DNA from: Sporomusaceae bacterium
GTDB taxonomy: Bacteria; Bacillota; Negativicutes; UBA1444
Length of the DNA stretch: 64,000 nt
NCBI GenBank assembly: GCA_018434355.1
Contig: JAHDPL010000027.1
Coordinates: forward strand, 62,001-126,000
Reading direction: 5' to 3'
Shown: one piece after another, positions 53,740 through 62,981 of the stretch
Layout of the letters: every line of letters begins with the position of its first letter
Position numbering within the stretch: position 1 is the stretch's first letter
Made by a program: the position numbers and the translations under genes
Notes under the pieces: generated by a model
What the model was told of the DNA's origin: nothing
What the model saw: the letters and a program-made list of their open reading frames with translations, nothing else
The model's database searches: none

Positions 53740-54753
53740 TCAGTTCGCCCTCTTCAGAGCAGGCCGCAGCGCGTTCCACATCAGGTACATTTCGATTCGA
53801 TCCCTGACATTCGTCTGCAAATTGCGGTAAAAGAACTGATAGTCATAGATATGGTATTCGCCCGGTTTAAACAGGTCAAGCAGCGGCGGGTAGTCCGCCG
53901 CATCGACGTCAGGCACCTTGATGGTTCCGCGGACCGGATCCAGATACGCTCCGGTCAGGCAAGGAATCTCTTTGATTACATTGCCGCTGTAATCGGTAAA
54001 TACAGCCCCCTGGTTCAATGACTTATCGGCGAGCTCCCCGGTCGTTTTCCAGTTCAGCGGATTGATGCCCAGCGTTTTCAGCGGCACGCTGAGCGAGCTT
54101 GCCAGCTCCGGCGCTTCCGTGTTGAAGGAGACAATCGCGCCAGTATCATACTCCCCCTGCGCCATCCGCAAGTGAGGATAGCGGGCGATTTCCTCCGCCG
54201 TCACCCGCCAGCCGATCGCATACACCGCCACCAGCCGTGCCTGCAGCCGGGGATCGCGGAATTTGTCCTTCAGCAGCCGCAAAACCATGTCGGCGCCCTG
54301 GCTGAAACCGGCCAGAACAAACGGACGGTCCGGATTCAGACGCTTCAGGTAATAATCGAAAGCTGCGCAAACATCCTGGTAGGCCAGCGCAAAGTATGGA
54401 GCAGCCGCAGCAGCATCCATGCGGTAAACACTTAGCGCCGCCTGCCGGTAGTAGGGCGCATAGAAATTTGCCGTTGTATCGTAAATCCCTTTTTCCATGT
54501 TAATTGCGCCGAGAAAGCTACGCCGCGCTGCCGGATCTGCAAGCGGCAGGTTGAACTGGCCGACGCCGCCGAGGAACGTTGTCGGCCCGACAAAAAACAC
54601 ATCCACCGCCTGCAGTGGACCCGTCGCGTTTCCGCGATAGCCCCAGTTGCTTGGGTCGCCATAATCGACGGGTGCGGCGTTTGCCGTGCCGAATACAAAT
54701 AACACCAATAGACAAAGCCAAACAGTCAGCCGCCCTATTGAATTATTTCGCAT
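53740..54753 (-). CDS. Exported DUF3089-like alpha/beta hydrolase
   Basis: A 337-residue protein with a signal peptide (LTVWLCLLVLFVFGTANA, cleavage near residue 24) and an alpha/beta-hydrolase fold. The nucleophile elbow is AGFSQGAD (G-x-S-x-G) and an upstream DVFFVGPTTFLGG segment fits the DUF3089 group. The catalytic His is probably in the C-terminal HIYDYQFFYRN region. The family has no firmly assigned substrate. The ATG at 54753 has GGAGG 6 nt upstream. It ends 21 nt before the asparaginase gene. Confidence 0.75.
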   Translation of the reverse strand: MRNNSIGRLTVWLCLLVLFVFGTANAAPVDYGDPSNWGYRGNATGPLQAVDVFFVGPTTFLGGVGQFNLPLADPAARRSFLGAINMEKGIYDTTANFYAPYYRQAALSVYRMDAAAAAPYFALAYQDVCAAFDYYLKRLNPDRPFVLAGFSQGADMVLRLLKDKFRDPRLQARLVAVYAIGWRVTAEEIARYPHLRMAQGEYDTGAIVSFNTEAPELASSLSVPLKTLGINPLNWKTTGELADKSLNQGAVFTDYSGNVIKEIPCLTGAYLDPVRGTIKVPDVDAADYPPLLDLFKPGEYHIYDYQFFYRNLQTNVRDRIEMYLMWNALRPALKRAN

Positions 54754-54818
54754 GGAAAACCTCCGTTTTGTTTTCATAGCCTTCTCAAGACTGAATGTGC
54801 CAGAGAGAAAACGCAGCG

Positions 54819-56948
54819 CTAAACGCAGGCATCCTCCATGCCGGAATCTTGGACGAACAACACGGTACCGGGGATGTCGACGGACAGCGACAACATCTTT
54901 GTATATTCACGCGGCATACCGATGAGGGTGATGTCCGCACGCAGATTATAGAGATGCGTGCAATAGTCGCCGCTCATCACTCGCACCGCCGTGTTGACCG
55001 GTAGCCGGGCCTGTTCGACAAACAGTTCCAAATCCGTTGTGACTGGCGCGACTTCGCGTTCTTCGTCCACCACTCGCAGGATGGTCAGCTTTGCTTCCCA
55101 GTTGCGGGCAATCTGCAGCGCCGCCAGCACAGCCAGATTCATGTTGGGGCTTTTGTCACGCAGCCAGAGGTTGACCCGTCGTTCCTGGCCAAAACCGTAT
55201 TTGGGGTGAATGTGCAAAAACAACAGCCCGGTGTTGAGCGGACGGATCAGCCGATAGATTCGCTCCAGCTGCTGCTGTTTCTCCGCATCGTCACTGATGG
55301 TGAACAGGATGGTATTGGGCGGCAGAAATGCGTTAAGCAGCACCTGAGCCAACGGATAAAGGCCGGTTTCAAACGGCAGGGACGGAGTATGAACGATGGT
55401 CCTGCGCAAAAAGATTTTTTTGTCGCTGATCGGTTTCAAGACTTCATCGTAGCCGGCGGTCAGCGCGGCGTCGCCTTGCGGCGCGGCAGTCAACGAGAGG
55501 ATGTACAGACGGCCCGAAGGATACAACAGGCTGTCGACAAAACGGCTGACACGGGCAAAGTCCTCCGGTTGCTCGACCGGGACCAGCAGCGAAGGTTTCC
55601 AGATTCGCGGGTGATATTCCATCGCAATTGCTTTTTGCGCCGCCCATTCGGTCATTGCGGTGAAGATTCCGCCGCGCACGTCGCCCCAGGGGGACTCCAG
55701 CTTGCGTTCCCGGCGGCTGAGCAGGCTGTAGACGATCATGATCACGGCAATCGTTGCCAGGGTGAACAGTTTGTCGATCAAAAGCATGGTGAAGATGCAA
55801 CCGATAAAACCTACCAGCGGCACCAGGATTGAAACCTTGAGCCGGGGGCGAAAGCTGATGATGCCGCTGCCCTGTTCGATCAGCACCACCAGGTTGATCG
55901 TGCCGTAAGTCGTAAGGAAAAACATCGTGAGCAGCTGCGCCAGCTGGTCGAGACTGCCGGCCAGTATCACCAGCAATGAAAACAGGGATGAGACAAAGAC
56001 CGCATTACGCGGCTCCTGATCTTCGCCCCTACGGCCCAAAAAATTGGCAAAGGGCACCAGCCGGTTGACTGCCAACGCCGCCAATGTCCGTGGCGCGCCG
56101 ACCAATGTGGATAGCGCTGAAGAAAGGGTGGCGCCGACGATGCCGGCCACGATGGCCGGTCGCCAGTAAGCCAGGTCCAGGATGATCGTGGGATTGGCCA
56201 GCAGCGATTCGGCAGTTGCCTGTCTGGCAAACCAGTAGGCCAGCGCCAGATAAACAATCAACCCTGTGAAGATGGCAGCAAGTGTCCCAACAATGATGCT
56301 GCGACGCGGCGTCCTCAGCTCACCGGACATGCTGACTCCGGCCAGAATGCCGGTGACTGCGGGAAAGAAGATAGCGAAGGTTTCCCAGAAACCTACTTTT
56401 CCGACGCTGCTCAGCCAAACGACTTCGCCGGGGTTTTGCGATGGGCCGGCCAAAAACGACGCAATTGATATAACGATGGCCGCCATGACGAAATACTGTA
56501 CGCGAAATGCCAACTGGGCGCTTTTCATCGAAAGCGCCGTCAATAAGGCCCAGGTGACGACACCGACCAGAAGGCTGGAGTGGCTGGGAAAATAGTTCTG
56601 CCAAAGTTCAACAAAGCCGATAATGTAAAAGGCCACCGAAAACGCCTGGGAAAAATACAACGGAATCCCGATTGCCCCGCCGATCTCAAAGCCCAGTGAA
56701 CGAGAAATGATTGCATATGCGCCGCCGGCGCCTATTTCGATGTTCGATACCATTGAGGCCATCGAAAGCGCAGTGCAGATCGTGATGCTGTGGGCCAGCA
56801 GAATGATGATGACCGTTTCAATCAGACCAACATTGCCGACCACCCAGCCCAGTCGCAGATACATGACGACGCCGAGTATCGTCAGAATCGTCGGCGTGAA
56901 TACACCTTCCAGCGTGCCTAAGCCGTTTTTGCCGTTTTCCTGTTTCAT
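54819..56948 (-). CDS. SLC12-type cation-chloride/amino acid transporter homologue
   Basis: A 709-residue membrane protein. The start GVFTPTILTILGVVMYLRLGWVVGNVG is diagnostic of the cation-chloride cotransporter branch of the APC superfamily. About 12 helices span residues 15-430, including GAGGAYAIISRSLG and SMSGELRTPRRS. The C-terminal about 270 residues are soluble, as in eukaryotic and bacterial SLC12 proteins. Transported ions cannot be read from sequence. It heads a group with the DUF3089-like and asparaginase genes. Confidence 0.85.
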   Translation of the reverse strand: MKQENGKNGLGTLEGVFTPTILTILGVVMYLRLGWVVGNVGLIETVIIILLAHSITICTALSMASMVSNIEIGAGGAYAIISRSLGFEIGGAIGIPLYFSQAFSVAFYIIGFVELWQNYFPSHSSLLVGVVTWALLTALSMKSAQLAFRVQYFVMAAIVISIASFLAGPSQNPGEVVWLSSVGKVGFWETFAIFFPAVTGILAGVSMSGELRTPRRSIIVGTLAAIFTGLIVYLALAYWFARQATAESLLANPTIILDLAYWRPAIVAGIVGATLSSALSTLVGAPRTLAALAVNRLVPFANFLGRRGEDQEPRNAVFVSSLFSLLVILAGSLDQLAQLLTMFFLTTYGTINLVVLIEQGSGIISFRPRLKVSILVPLVGFIGCIFTMLLIDKLFTLATIAVIMIVYSLLSRRERKLESPWGDVRGGIFTAMTEWAAQKAIAMEYHPRIWKPSLLVPVEQPEDFARVSRFVDSLLYPSGRLYILSLTAAPQGDAALTAGYDEVLKPISDKKIFLRRTIVHTPSLPFETGLYPLAQVLLNAFLPPNTILFTISDDAEKQQQLERIYRLIRPLNTGLLFLHIHPKYGFGQERRVNLWLRDKSPNMNLAVLAALQIARNWEAKLTILRVVDEEREVAPVTTDLELFVEQARLPVNTAVRVMSGDYCTHLYNLRADITLIGMPREYTKMLSLSVDIPGTVLFVQDSGMEDACV

Positions 56949-57089
56949 GACGACTTTCCCTTTCTATGCCAAGTTCATCTGCTTTCGGTTAACCCAAGCG
57001 ATAATTTTATGATAAGCTATAAATAGATTATTCTACGCTTCCCGCTATTTTCCTTGCACCGCAAAGCTTTATTGCAGGAGTTGCCACGC

Positions 57090-58331
57090 ATGCGAACTTT
57101 CACGCAAGTCTTGGAACCCGAATATTTCAGGCACTTTCGCTGTATTGCCGACGCCTGTCCCGATAGCTGCTGCATCGGCTGGGATGTGGCGGTGGACCGG
57201 GCGACTTTCGAACGTTATCAAAGTTGCCCGCAACCGGAGTTGCAGCAGTCGCTGCAAAGCCATGTCCAGCGCAACAGCGAACCGGCCGGGACTTCCGGTT
57301 ATGTTCCCTATGCGTTGATCAGGCTGCAGGGCGGTCGCTGCCCGTTTCTCGACCCGGACGGTTTGTGCCGGATTCAGCGGCAATGGGGCGAAGCAGCGCT
57401 ATCCGACACTTGCGCTGGTTTCCCCCGCAGTTACAATGCGGTGGGCGACGTGTTGGAGCGCTCGCTTTGCCTTTCCTGCCCGGAAGCGGCCCGCCTGGTG
57501 CTGCAAGAAGACGCGCCGTTACGGTTTGTTTCCGTCGAAACGTCTATCACACTGCCTGAGACCGCTGTCGACTCACTGGAAACCTCAACTGCACTACTGC
57601 CGGTACGCGCCCTGGTCCTCTCGCTTTTGCAAAACCGTAGTGATCCGCTCTGGCTGCGACTGCTGAAGTTGGAGCAATTTTGCCGCCAGCTGGCTCAGCT
57701 GCCGCCAGCGGAATATGACAAAAACCTCCCCCAGTTGCTGGAGGAGGTTACGGCGGATATAGAACGTGGCGAACTCGGCGCAATGCTGTCCGAGGCCGCT
57801 GCCGCACCGGAGCTGCAGTTGCACGCGATGAAGTTGCTGCTTGACCATCGGTTGCAACTGGGCCAGGTCGGCGATCCGTTCCTGCGTCATGTCCGTGTGT
57901 TCCGGCAGGCGCTGGGCTATGACGCCGCCGCTTCGCCGGAATCCGCCGCCCTGAAGTATCAGGCGGCCTATACGGAATATTATCAACCGTTCCTGACGCA
58001 GCACGCCGCAATGCTGGAAAACTACCTGGTCAATCACGTTTTCCAGACGCTGTTTCCGTTTGGACCCGAGCGCAGCCGTCAGCTGGCGCGGCGCGGCATT
58101 TACGAAAACTTTCTGCTGCTGGCGCTGCATTATGCACTGCTCAACACTCTTCTGACCGGCCAGGCCGCGTACTGGCAGCGGGACTTCCGCCGCGGACACG
58201 CTATCGAGCTGATTCAGAACTTTGCCAAGACCATCGGCCACAACCACCTGTATCAAAGCCAGGCGCTCGGTTTTCTTTCCGCCGCCAATCTGAATGACGC
58301 GACCGGCGTGGCGGTGCTGGTGAAAAACTGA
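57090..58331 (+). CDS. fliB: FliB-like flagellin lysine N-methylase
   Basis: A 413-residue FliB-family enzyme, known to methylate surface lysines of flagellin with SAM. The N-terminal cysteine-rich region (CIADACPDSCCIGWDV, then GRCPFLDPDGLCRI and DTCAGFPRSY with SLCLSCPEAA) holds the metal-cluster ligands. The ATG at 57090 is 9 nt after GGAG. No flagellar genes are nearby, so it is an isolated copy. A different protein substrate is possible. Confidence 0.88.
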   Translation: MRTFTQVLEPEYFRHFRCIADACPDSCCIGWDVAVDRATFERYQSCPQPELQQSLQSHVQRNSEPAGTSGYVPYALIRLQGGRCPFLDPDGLCRIQRQWGEAALSDTCAGFPRSYNAVGDVLERSLCLSCPEAARLVLQEDAPLRFVSVETSITLPETAVDSLETSTALLPVRALVLSLLQNRSDPLWLRLLKLEQFCRQLAQLPPAEYDKNLPQLLEEVTADIERGELGAMLSEAAAAPELQLHAMKLLLDHRLQLGQVGDPFLRHVRVFRQALGYDAAASPESAALKYQAAYTEYYQPFLTQHAAMLENYLVNHVFQTLFPFGPERSRQLARRGIYENFLLLALHYALLNTLLTGQAAYWQRDFRRGHAIELIQNFAKTIGHNHLYQSQALGFLSAANLNDATGVAVLVKN

Positions 58332-58356
58332 ACGGCCCGGTTGACTGAACGTATCA

Positions 58357-59526
58357 TCACTGCCGATAAAGACTCTTCAGCATCGCCGCCAGCATCCCTT
58401 CGACAGGCTCCGCCGCTGCTGCGTCCTGGTAGCCGGTCTCGGCGATGGTCTGTCGAACGGCGGCATCTGAAATTGTTAGACCCTGGTGCTTCAGCCAGAA
58501 CTGCCGCCACCATTGCCGCAAGTTGTCCTGATCCCGGCGGTTCATCCAGTCGGCGAAACGGCAGAACAGCAGCAACCCCTGCGCCGTTTCATCCCGGTGG
58601 TCCGACGCAACGTAACGTTGCAGCGTATCGCAAAGCGCCTGCCGCATCCGCTGCGGCTCGTCCAGGCCAAGCCGGATCAACAGCAGATGGGTCAGGCCGG
58701 TCACAAACCCTTCGAAAAACCAGCCCTGCGATGGTTCCGCCGCCCTGATCGACACGCCGACCCACTGGTGAATCAGTTCGTGCAGCACCAACCATTGCCG
58801 GTCCGCCGTTGGTTGCCGCCGCGCAAAAACGCAGACGCAGTTGCCGCGAAACGAATACCCCATGCCGCCGGCCGCCTGCGTTTCGATCCATGTGTAGCAA
58901 GTGAGCGGGCCTGGCGCGGGCGGACCGCCGAACCAATCGCTGCAGGCCGCAACCAGATCGGCAAAACAATCACCGCTGTTCTGAAGCGCCTTTGCGTCGA
59001 CGGCAGGGCAAAGCCAGCGCCATTGCCGTCCGTCCGCTTGCCAGACGCGCCAGTCGCCCAGCACAAACGGCGCGAGCATCAGCTCCCGACTTTCCGCAAA
59101 CGAAAAACTCCGACCAGAGCCGACCAGACCGCAAAAAACCGGCTGGTCCCACTCCACTTCAACTGTTTCGGCAGTCGAAACCTGAGGAAACAGGGCCAGT
59201 CCGAGCATAAACGAAAACCGGCTGCGCAGCCTCACCTGATGCATCTGTTCCAGCAGGTTGCGCCGCCGGCTGAGCGAAACCTGATAGCTGAAACGGACCG
59301 CAGCGGCGGGCAGCTCGATTTCACGGCGTCCCCTACGTCTGGCCAGTCGCCTTGTCTTGCCGCCGGCATCCATATAGCTGAAATGGCTGAAGGCAGCAAA
59401 AAATTCGTTCGCCGGACCGAAAGCGTCCGGCGAATATAGTTTGCAGCCGGCCGCATTTCCGCTCAGTTCGGCGTCGACCGCATATTTTCCCTTTGCCAGT
59501 GACTGCACAAAATATCGGACCTGCAT
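58357..59526 (-). CDS. Gluzincin (M1/M61-like) zinc peptidase
   Basis: A 389-residue protein with HELIHQWVG and a glutamate 18 residues later in WFFEGF, the HExxH-x18-E zinc site of M1/M61 peptidases. The N-terminal half is beta-rich and resembles M61 N-terminal regions only loosely. No signal peptide is seen, so it acts in the cytoplasm. The start (59526) shares the TAG-TATG junction with the upstream permease gene. As the last gene of an RRE/kinase/methyltransferase/exporter operon it could process a leader peptide, but this is inference. Confidence 0.8.
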   Translation of the reverse strand: MQVRYFVQSLAKGKYAVDAELSGNAAGCKLYSPDAFGPANEFFAAFSHFSYMDAGGKTRRLARRRGRREIELPAAAVRFSYQVSLSRRRNLLEQMHQVRLRSRFSFMLGLALFPQVSTAETVEVEWDQPVFCGLVGSGRSFSFAESRELMLAPFVLGDWRVWQADGRQWRWLCPAVDAKALQNSGDCFADLVAACSDWFGGPPAPGPLTCYTWIETQAAGGMGYSFRGNCVCVFARRQPTADRQWLVLHELIHQWVGVSIRAAEPSQGWFFEGFVTGLTHLLLIRLGLDEPQRMRQALCDTLQRYVASDHRDETAQGLLLFCRFADWMNRRDQDNLRQWWRQFWLKHQGLTISDAAVRQTIAETGYQDAAAAEPVEGMLAAMLKSLYRQ

Positions 59527-59527
59527 A

Positions 59528-60334
59528 CTAACTGCCTGCCCCCGCATAGCGCCGCAAACCGGCTGCAAACAGCCGCACCGTCGCCAGAAGCAGCAGCACG
59601 GGAACCAGTGCCAGTAGCCATAGTGGCAGGGCCTGACCGGTCTGTAACAGCGAACCGGATTCCAGCAGATACTGTCCGGGATAGTAGGCGACGAACCCGA
59701 GCGGCAGCAGGCTGCTAAGCAGCAGTTTCAGCCATTCCGGGTAAATCAGCAGCGGATACTGGCTCAGTTGGTTCAGGCTGAGCAGCGGCGCCGCCACCGA
59801 ACTGCGGCGGGGCAACCAGAAGCCGGTGGAGAAAAGCAGGATGAAGATGCCGCAGTAAACGGCCCCGCCCAAAACAATCATCCCTGCGAACAGCAAAATA
59901 TGCGCCGGCGTCCAGGACAGCCCGGCCTGCACACCAGCAATCGCTGCCAGCGCCAGGCCTTTTAGCAGCGTGATGAACTCCATCACCTGCAGGTTGCGCA
60001 GAATCAGGTTGAACAGCGGATGAACCGGCTGAACCAGCAGCGTGTCCAGCTCGCCCTGTAGCACATAGGCGGAGTCAAACACGAGAAAGGTCCGAAACAC
60101 CAGGATCGCGCTCAGCCCGAACGTTGCATCGCCAAGCCCCAGCAAAAACAGGATTTCCCAGAAGCCCCAGCCCTGAATGTTGCTGCCTGGCGGCAAGAAT
60201 ACGCCGACAAACACGATGCTGAGCAACGAAAATGTCAGTTGGCTGACCAACCCGACCACCAAATGGGTCCGGTACATCATCTCCATTTTGACATGGGCGG
60301 CGAGGCAGCGAAAAAAAGCTTTGAGTTCCGTCAT
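59528..60334 (-). CDS. ABC-2-type permease (exporter subunit)
   Basis: A 268-residue membrane protein with about six helices. It begins MTELKAFFRCLAAHVKMEMMYRTHLVVGLVSQL and contains QGELDTLLVQPVHPLFN, features of the ABC2_membrane_6 group that works in pairs. It starts 4 nt after the other permease gene. With that permease and the ATPase it forms a complete exporter of unknown cargo. Confidence 0.85.
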   Translation of the reverse strand: MTELKAFFRCLAAHVKMEMMYRTHLVVGLVSQLTFSLLSIVFVGVFLPPGSNIQGWGFWEILFLLGLGDATFGLSAILVFRTFLVFDSAYVLQGELDTLLVQPVHPLFNLILRNLQVMEFITLLKGLALAAIAGVQAGLSWTPAHILLFAGMIVLGGAVYCGIFILLFSTGFWLPRRSSVAAPLLSLNQLSQYPLLIYPEWLKLLLSSLLPLGFVAYYPGQYLLESGSLLQTGQALPLWLLALVPVLLLLATVRLFAAGLRRYAGAGS

Positions 60335-60338
60335 CGCA

Positions 60339-61157
60339 TCAACCTCCGAAGATATCCAGCCGTTTCAGGGCAAAGCCGTAAAACCGCCGGTTCAAAAGAT
60401 GCAGCAACGCTGCCCACACGCCGCCCTGCAGCAACACCGGCGCCCAAAAAACCAGCGGTTGCGGCTCGATCCAGCTGCGGATCGGGATTGAAAAAACATG
60501 CGGAAACGGCAGCCAGGCCAGCGCCGACTGCAGCGCCTCCGGCAACAGGCTGAGCGGCACGACCAGCCCGGCCAACAGGCGCATCAGCATGTCCAGCGTC
60601 CAGGACATCTGAAAGTTCAAGGTGGTGAAAAAAGAAAGGGCACCGATAAACATCTGCAGTTCGAACAGAATGAGAAAGCCGGTCGCGGCGGCCAGGCAAA
60701 ACACCAGCGGATTGGCTGGCAGATATTCGCCCAGCCCGCCACCAAACAGCGCAAGCAGCACGATGCCCGGCCCGGCGTAAAACAAGGCCCGGGCTGCCGC
60801 CTGCCCCAGCGCCTGGGCCAACATCCAGCGGCTGATGTCGAGCGGCCGGAGCAACAACAGGGCGATATCGCCCTGGGCAATCAACGATCCCATGCCGACA
60901 TCGGTGCGTTGATGAAAAATCATCCGCAACAGCCAGCCCAAAGAATAATACAGCGCCAGTCTTTCCAACGGCAAATCCGGCGGTAGCGGATTGACGCCGG
61001 CAATCGCCTGCAAAAAGAAGTAGTAACCCAGGAAGGCCACCGGATAAGTGAAGAACTCCAGCAAGACATCGGACGGATAAGCGGTGAATTCTCTGGCGCT
61101 CAGCCGGACCACCGTCCAGAACGCCGAACCGGGAAACGCCGTCCTATGCGAAGGCAT
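60339..61157 (-). CDS. ABC-2-type permease (exporter subunit)
   Basis: A 272-residue membrane protein of the same group as its neighbour, with SAREFTAYPSDVLLEFFTYPVAFLGYYFFLQA at the N-terminus and GDIALLLLRPLDIS near residue 95, matching the LLVQP-type loop. Its start overlaps the ATPase gene by 14 nt. The two permeases are only distantly similar and probably form a heterodimer. Confidence 0.85.
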   Translation of the reverse strand: MPSHRTAFPGSAFWTVVRLSAREFTAYPSDVLLEFFTYPVAFLGYYFFLQAIAGVNPLPPDLPLERLALYYSLGWLLRMIFHQRTDVGMGSLIAQGDIALLLLRPLDISRWMLAQALGQAAARALFYAGPGIVLLALFGGGLGEYLPANPLVFCLAAATGFLILFELQMFIGALSFFTTLNFQMSWTLDMLMRLLAGLVVPLSLLPEALQSALAWLPFPHVFSIPIRSWIEPQPLVFWAPVLLQGGVWAALLHLLNRRFYGFALKRLDIFGG

Positions 61158-62145
61158 TGCGGATCACCTCCTGCAAGGTCGGCTTCTCCAGATAGTAGTC
61201 GGCGACGCCTGCTTCCGACAGGTTGCGGACTTGCTGCAGCAACACCTGTTCCTGCGGGTTGCCTTCGGCGATGATCCATTCCAGCGTCTCGTTCTGCCAC
61301 TCGCCGCCAAATCCCGCCAGTTCCTCGCGGATGCGTTCCTGCCCGCCGGCAATGCCGGGGCGGACCGTCAGTCGCAGCTTCTTGTAGCAGGCATAACGCT
61401 GCACCGCCGCCGTCACGCCACCGTCAAAAATCAGCCGCCCCCGGTCCAGCAGCAACAGTCGCTGGCAGAGCTGCTCCATCACCGTCAGGTCGTGCGACGT
61501 GATCAGCAAGGTGACTTGCTGCGTTGCATTGACGTCTTTCAGCATCTGGACCAGCTTGCCGACGGAAACGATGTCCAGCCCGATCGTCGGTTCGTCAAGG
61601 AACAGCAGCTTCGGCCTTGGCAACAGTGCCGCCGCCAGCGTGCAGCGCATCCGCTGCCCCAGACTCAGCGTCCGCACCGGCTGGTCGAGCAGTTCGTCCA
61701 GTGCAAACACCGCACCCAGCTGGGTCAGGGTTTCTGTGAACTGCGCCGACGGAATCCGGTAGAGATCCTTTACCAGATAAAACGATTCCTGCACCGGCAG
61801 GTCCCACCACAGGTTGGACCGTTGACCGAAGACCACGCCGATCTGGCGGCAGACCTCGCGCCGCCGCTCGAACGGATCCAGCCCCAGCACCCGCACTTCC
61901 CCCGCATCCGGCCGGATGATGCCGGTCAGCATTTTGATCAGGGTGGATTTGCCGGCGCCATTCGGCCCGACCAGCCCGGCGATTTCACCTGCCTGAACGG
62001 TAAAGCTGAGCGGACTGACCGCCTGATGCCGCCGGTATTGGCGGTGGAAAAGGCTGGCCCACCAACTGCGCCAGCCATCGCCCATTTCCGGGATCATGTA
62101 TGCTTTTTCCAGCTCCCGCGCCTCAATCACCATGTTCCCTCGCAT
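61144..62145 (-). CDS. ABC exporter ATPase
   Basis: A 333-residue ATPase with Walker A GPNGAGKST, Q-loop VVFGQRSNLWWDLPV, signature LSLGQRMRCTLAAALL, Walker B LLFLDEPTIGLD and switch His in ITSHD. The N-terminal QYRRHQAVSPLSFTV segment and the C-terminal LRLTVRPG domain are typical of the ATPase that partners ABC2_membrane_6 permeases. Two starts are possible, 62145 and 62133; both overlap the methyltransferase stop region and neither has an ideal ribosome site. A much longer frame lacks family similarity. Confidence 0.87.
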   Translation of the reverse strand: MRGNMVIEARELEKAYMIPEMGDGWRSWWASLFHRQYRRHQAVSPLSFTVQAGEIAGLVGPNGAGKSTLIKMLTGIIRPDAGEVRVLGLDPFERRREVCRQIGVVFGQRSNLWWDLPVQESFYLVKDLYRIPSAQFTETLTQLGAVFALDELLDQPVRTLSLGQRMRCTLAAALLPRPKLLFLDEPTIGLDIVSVGKLVQMLKDVNATQQVTLLITSHDLTVMEQLCQRLLLLDRGRLIFDGGVTAAVQRYACYKKLRLTVRPGIAGGQERIREELAGFGGEWQNETLEWIIAEGNPQEQVLLQQVRNLSEAGVADYYLEKPTLQEVIRNAFA

Positions 62146-62981
62146 TTTGCCTTTTCCAATAATACAATCAGTTGGCTTTTGCCGCTCTCCGGCGCGACCA
62201 GGCGGGTCAAGCCGGTCACCAGGTGATACAGCGGGTCTGATTCTATGAGGCCGAGCAGCAGCCGTCTTAGCCCCGGCAACAAATAGCGGTCCATCACGCC
62301 GGACGGTCGCAGCAGCAGCTCGTTCCAGATCCCGGGATAAAACTTGCGCTCGAGTTTCAGGATATTCGGCGAGAATATCCGCAGCTTCTCCAGATAGTTC
62401 AGTTGGTCGAGCCATTCGATGACCGGCAGTTCGAGCCGGTAATAATAGTTGCGGTAAATCCGGTCCGCCTGAAGCTGGCGAAACCGCGGGTCGACGGTGG
62501 ACAGGAACGAGGCTTCAGAAAAATGGCCGCTGAAGAAGATGTTCACGCTGACCAGCAGCCTGCCGCCAGGCCGCAAGCATTCATAGGCTTTCTGAAAGAA
62601 CTGCCGCTGCTGTTCCGGCGTGAAATAATACAGCACTTCCAGCGCGGTGATGGAGTCCAGGCTGCCTGCCGCAAACGGCCGCTGCAAAAAATCGGCCTGC
62701 TCGAACCGTAGACGGTCACAATCTGCGAAGCGGCGTTGGTTATCGAGAATCCGTTCGTTGTTGATGTCGATGCCAAGCACCGTTTGGCCGAGCGATGTCA
62801 AGCGCGAAGAAAACTGTCCGTTGGCGCAGCCGACATCAAGGATCTGCTGCGGCGAAAAACCGTCAGCGGCCAGCAGCCTTAGGCAGCGGGCGAAACGGTC
62901 CTTTTGCGAGGCGCGGGAGGAAACGTACCAGGGTTCGTTGGCCAGCCGATCGATCTGCGCGTCGTCAATCCGTTGTTTCAT
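62127..62981 (-). CDS. SAM-dependent methyltransferase (class I)
   Basis: A 284-residue methyltransferase with motif I ILDVGCANGQFSSRL near residue 46, an acidic residue ending strand 2 (VLGIDINNER), and motif IV-like SLDSITALEVLYYF. A C-terminal about 120-residue extension follows the core. It overlaps the HPr-kinase-like gene by 4 nt and the ATPase gene by 19 nt. The substrate may be the same peptide or glycan handled by the operon. Confidence 0.85.
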   Translation of the reverse strand: MKQRIDDAQIDRLANEPWYVSSRASQKDRFARCLRLLAADGFSPQQILDVGCANGQFSSRLTSLGQTVLGIDINNERILDNQRRFADCDRLRFEQADFLQRPFAAGSLDSITALEVLYYFTPEQQRQFFQKAYECLRPGGRLLVSVNIFFSGHFSEASFLSTVDPRFRQLQADRIYRNYYYRLELPVIEWLDQLNYLEKLRIFSPNILKLERKFYPGIWNELLLRPSGVMDRYLLPGLRRLLLGLIESDPLYHLVTGLTRLVAPESGKSQLIVLLEKAKCEGTW

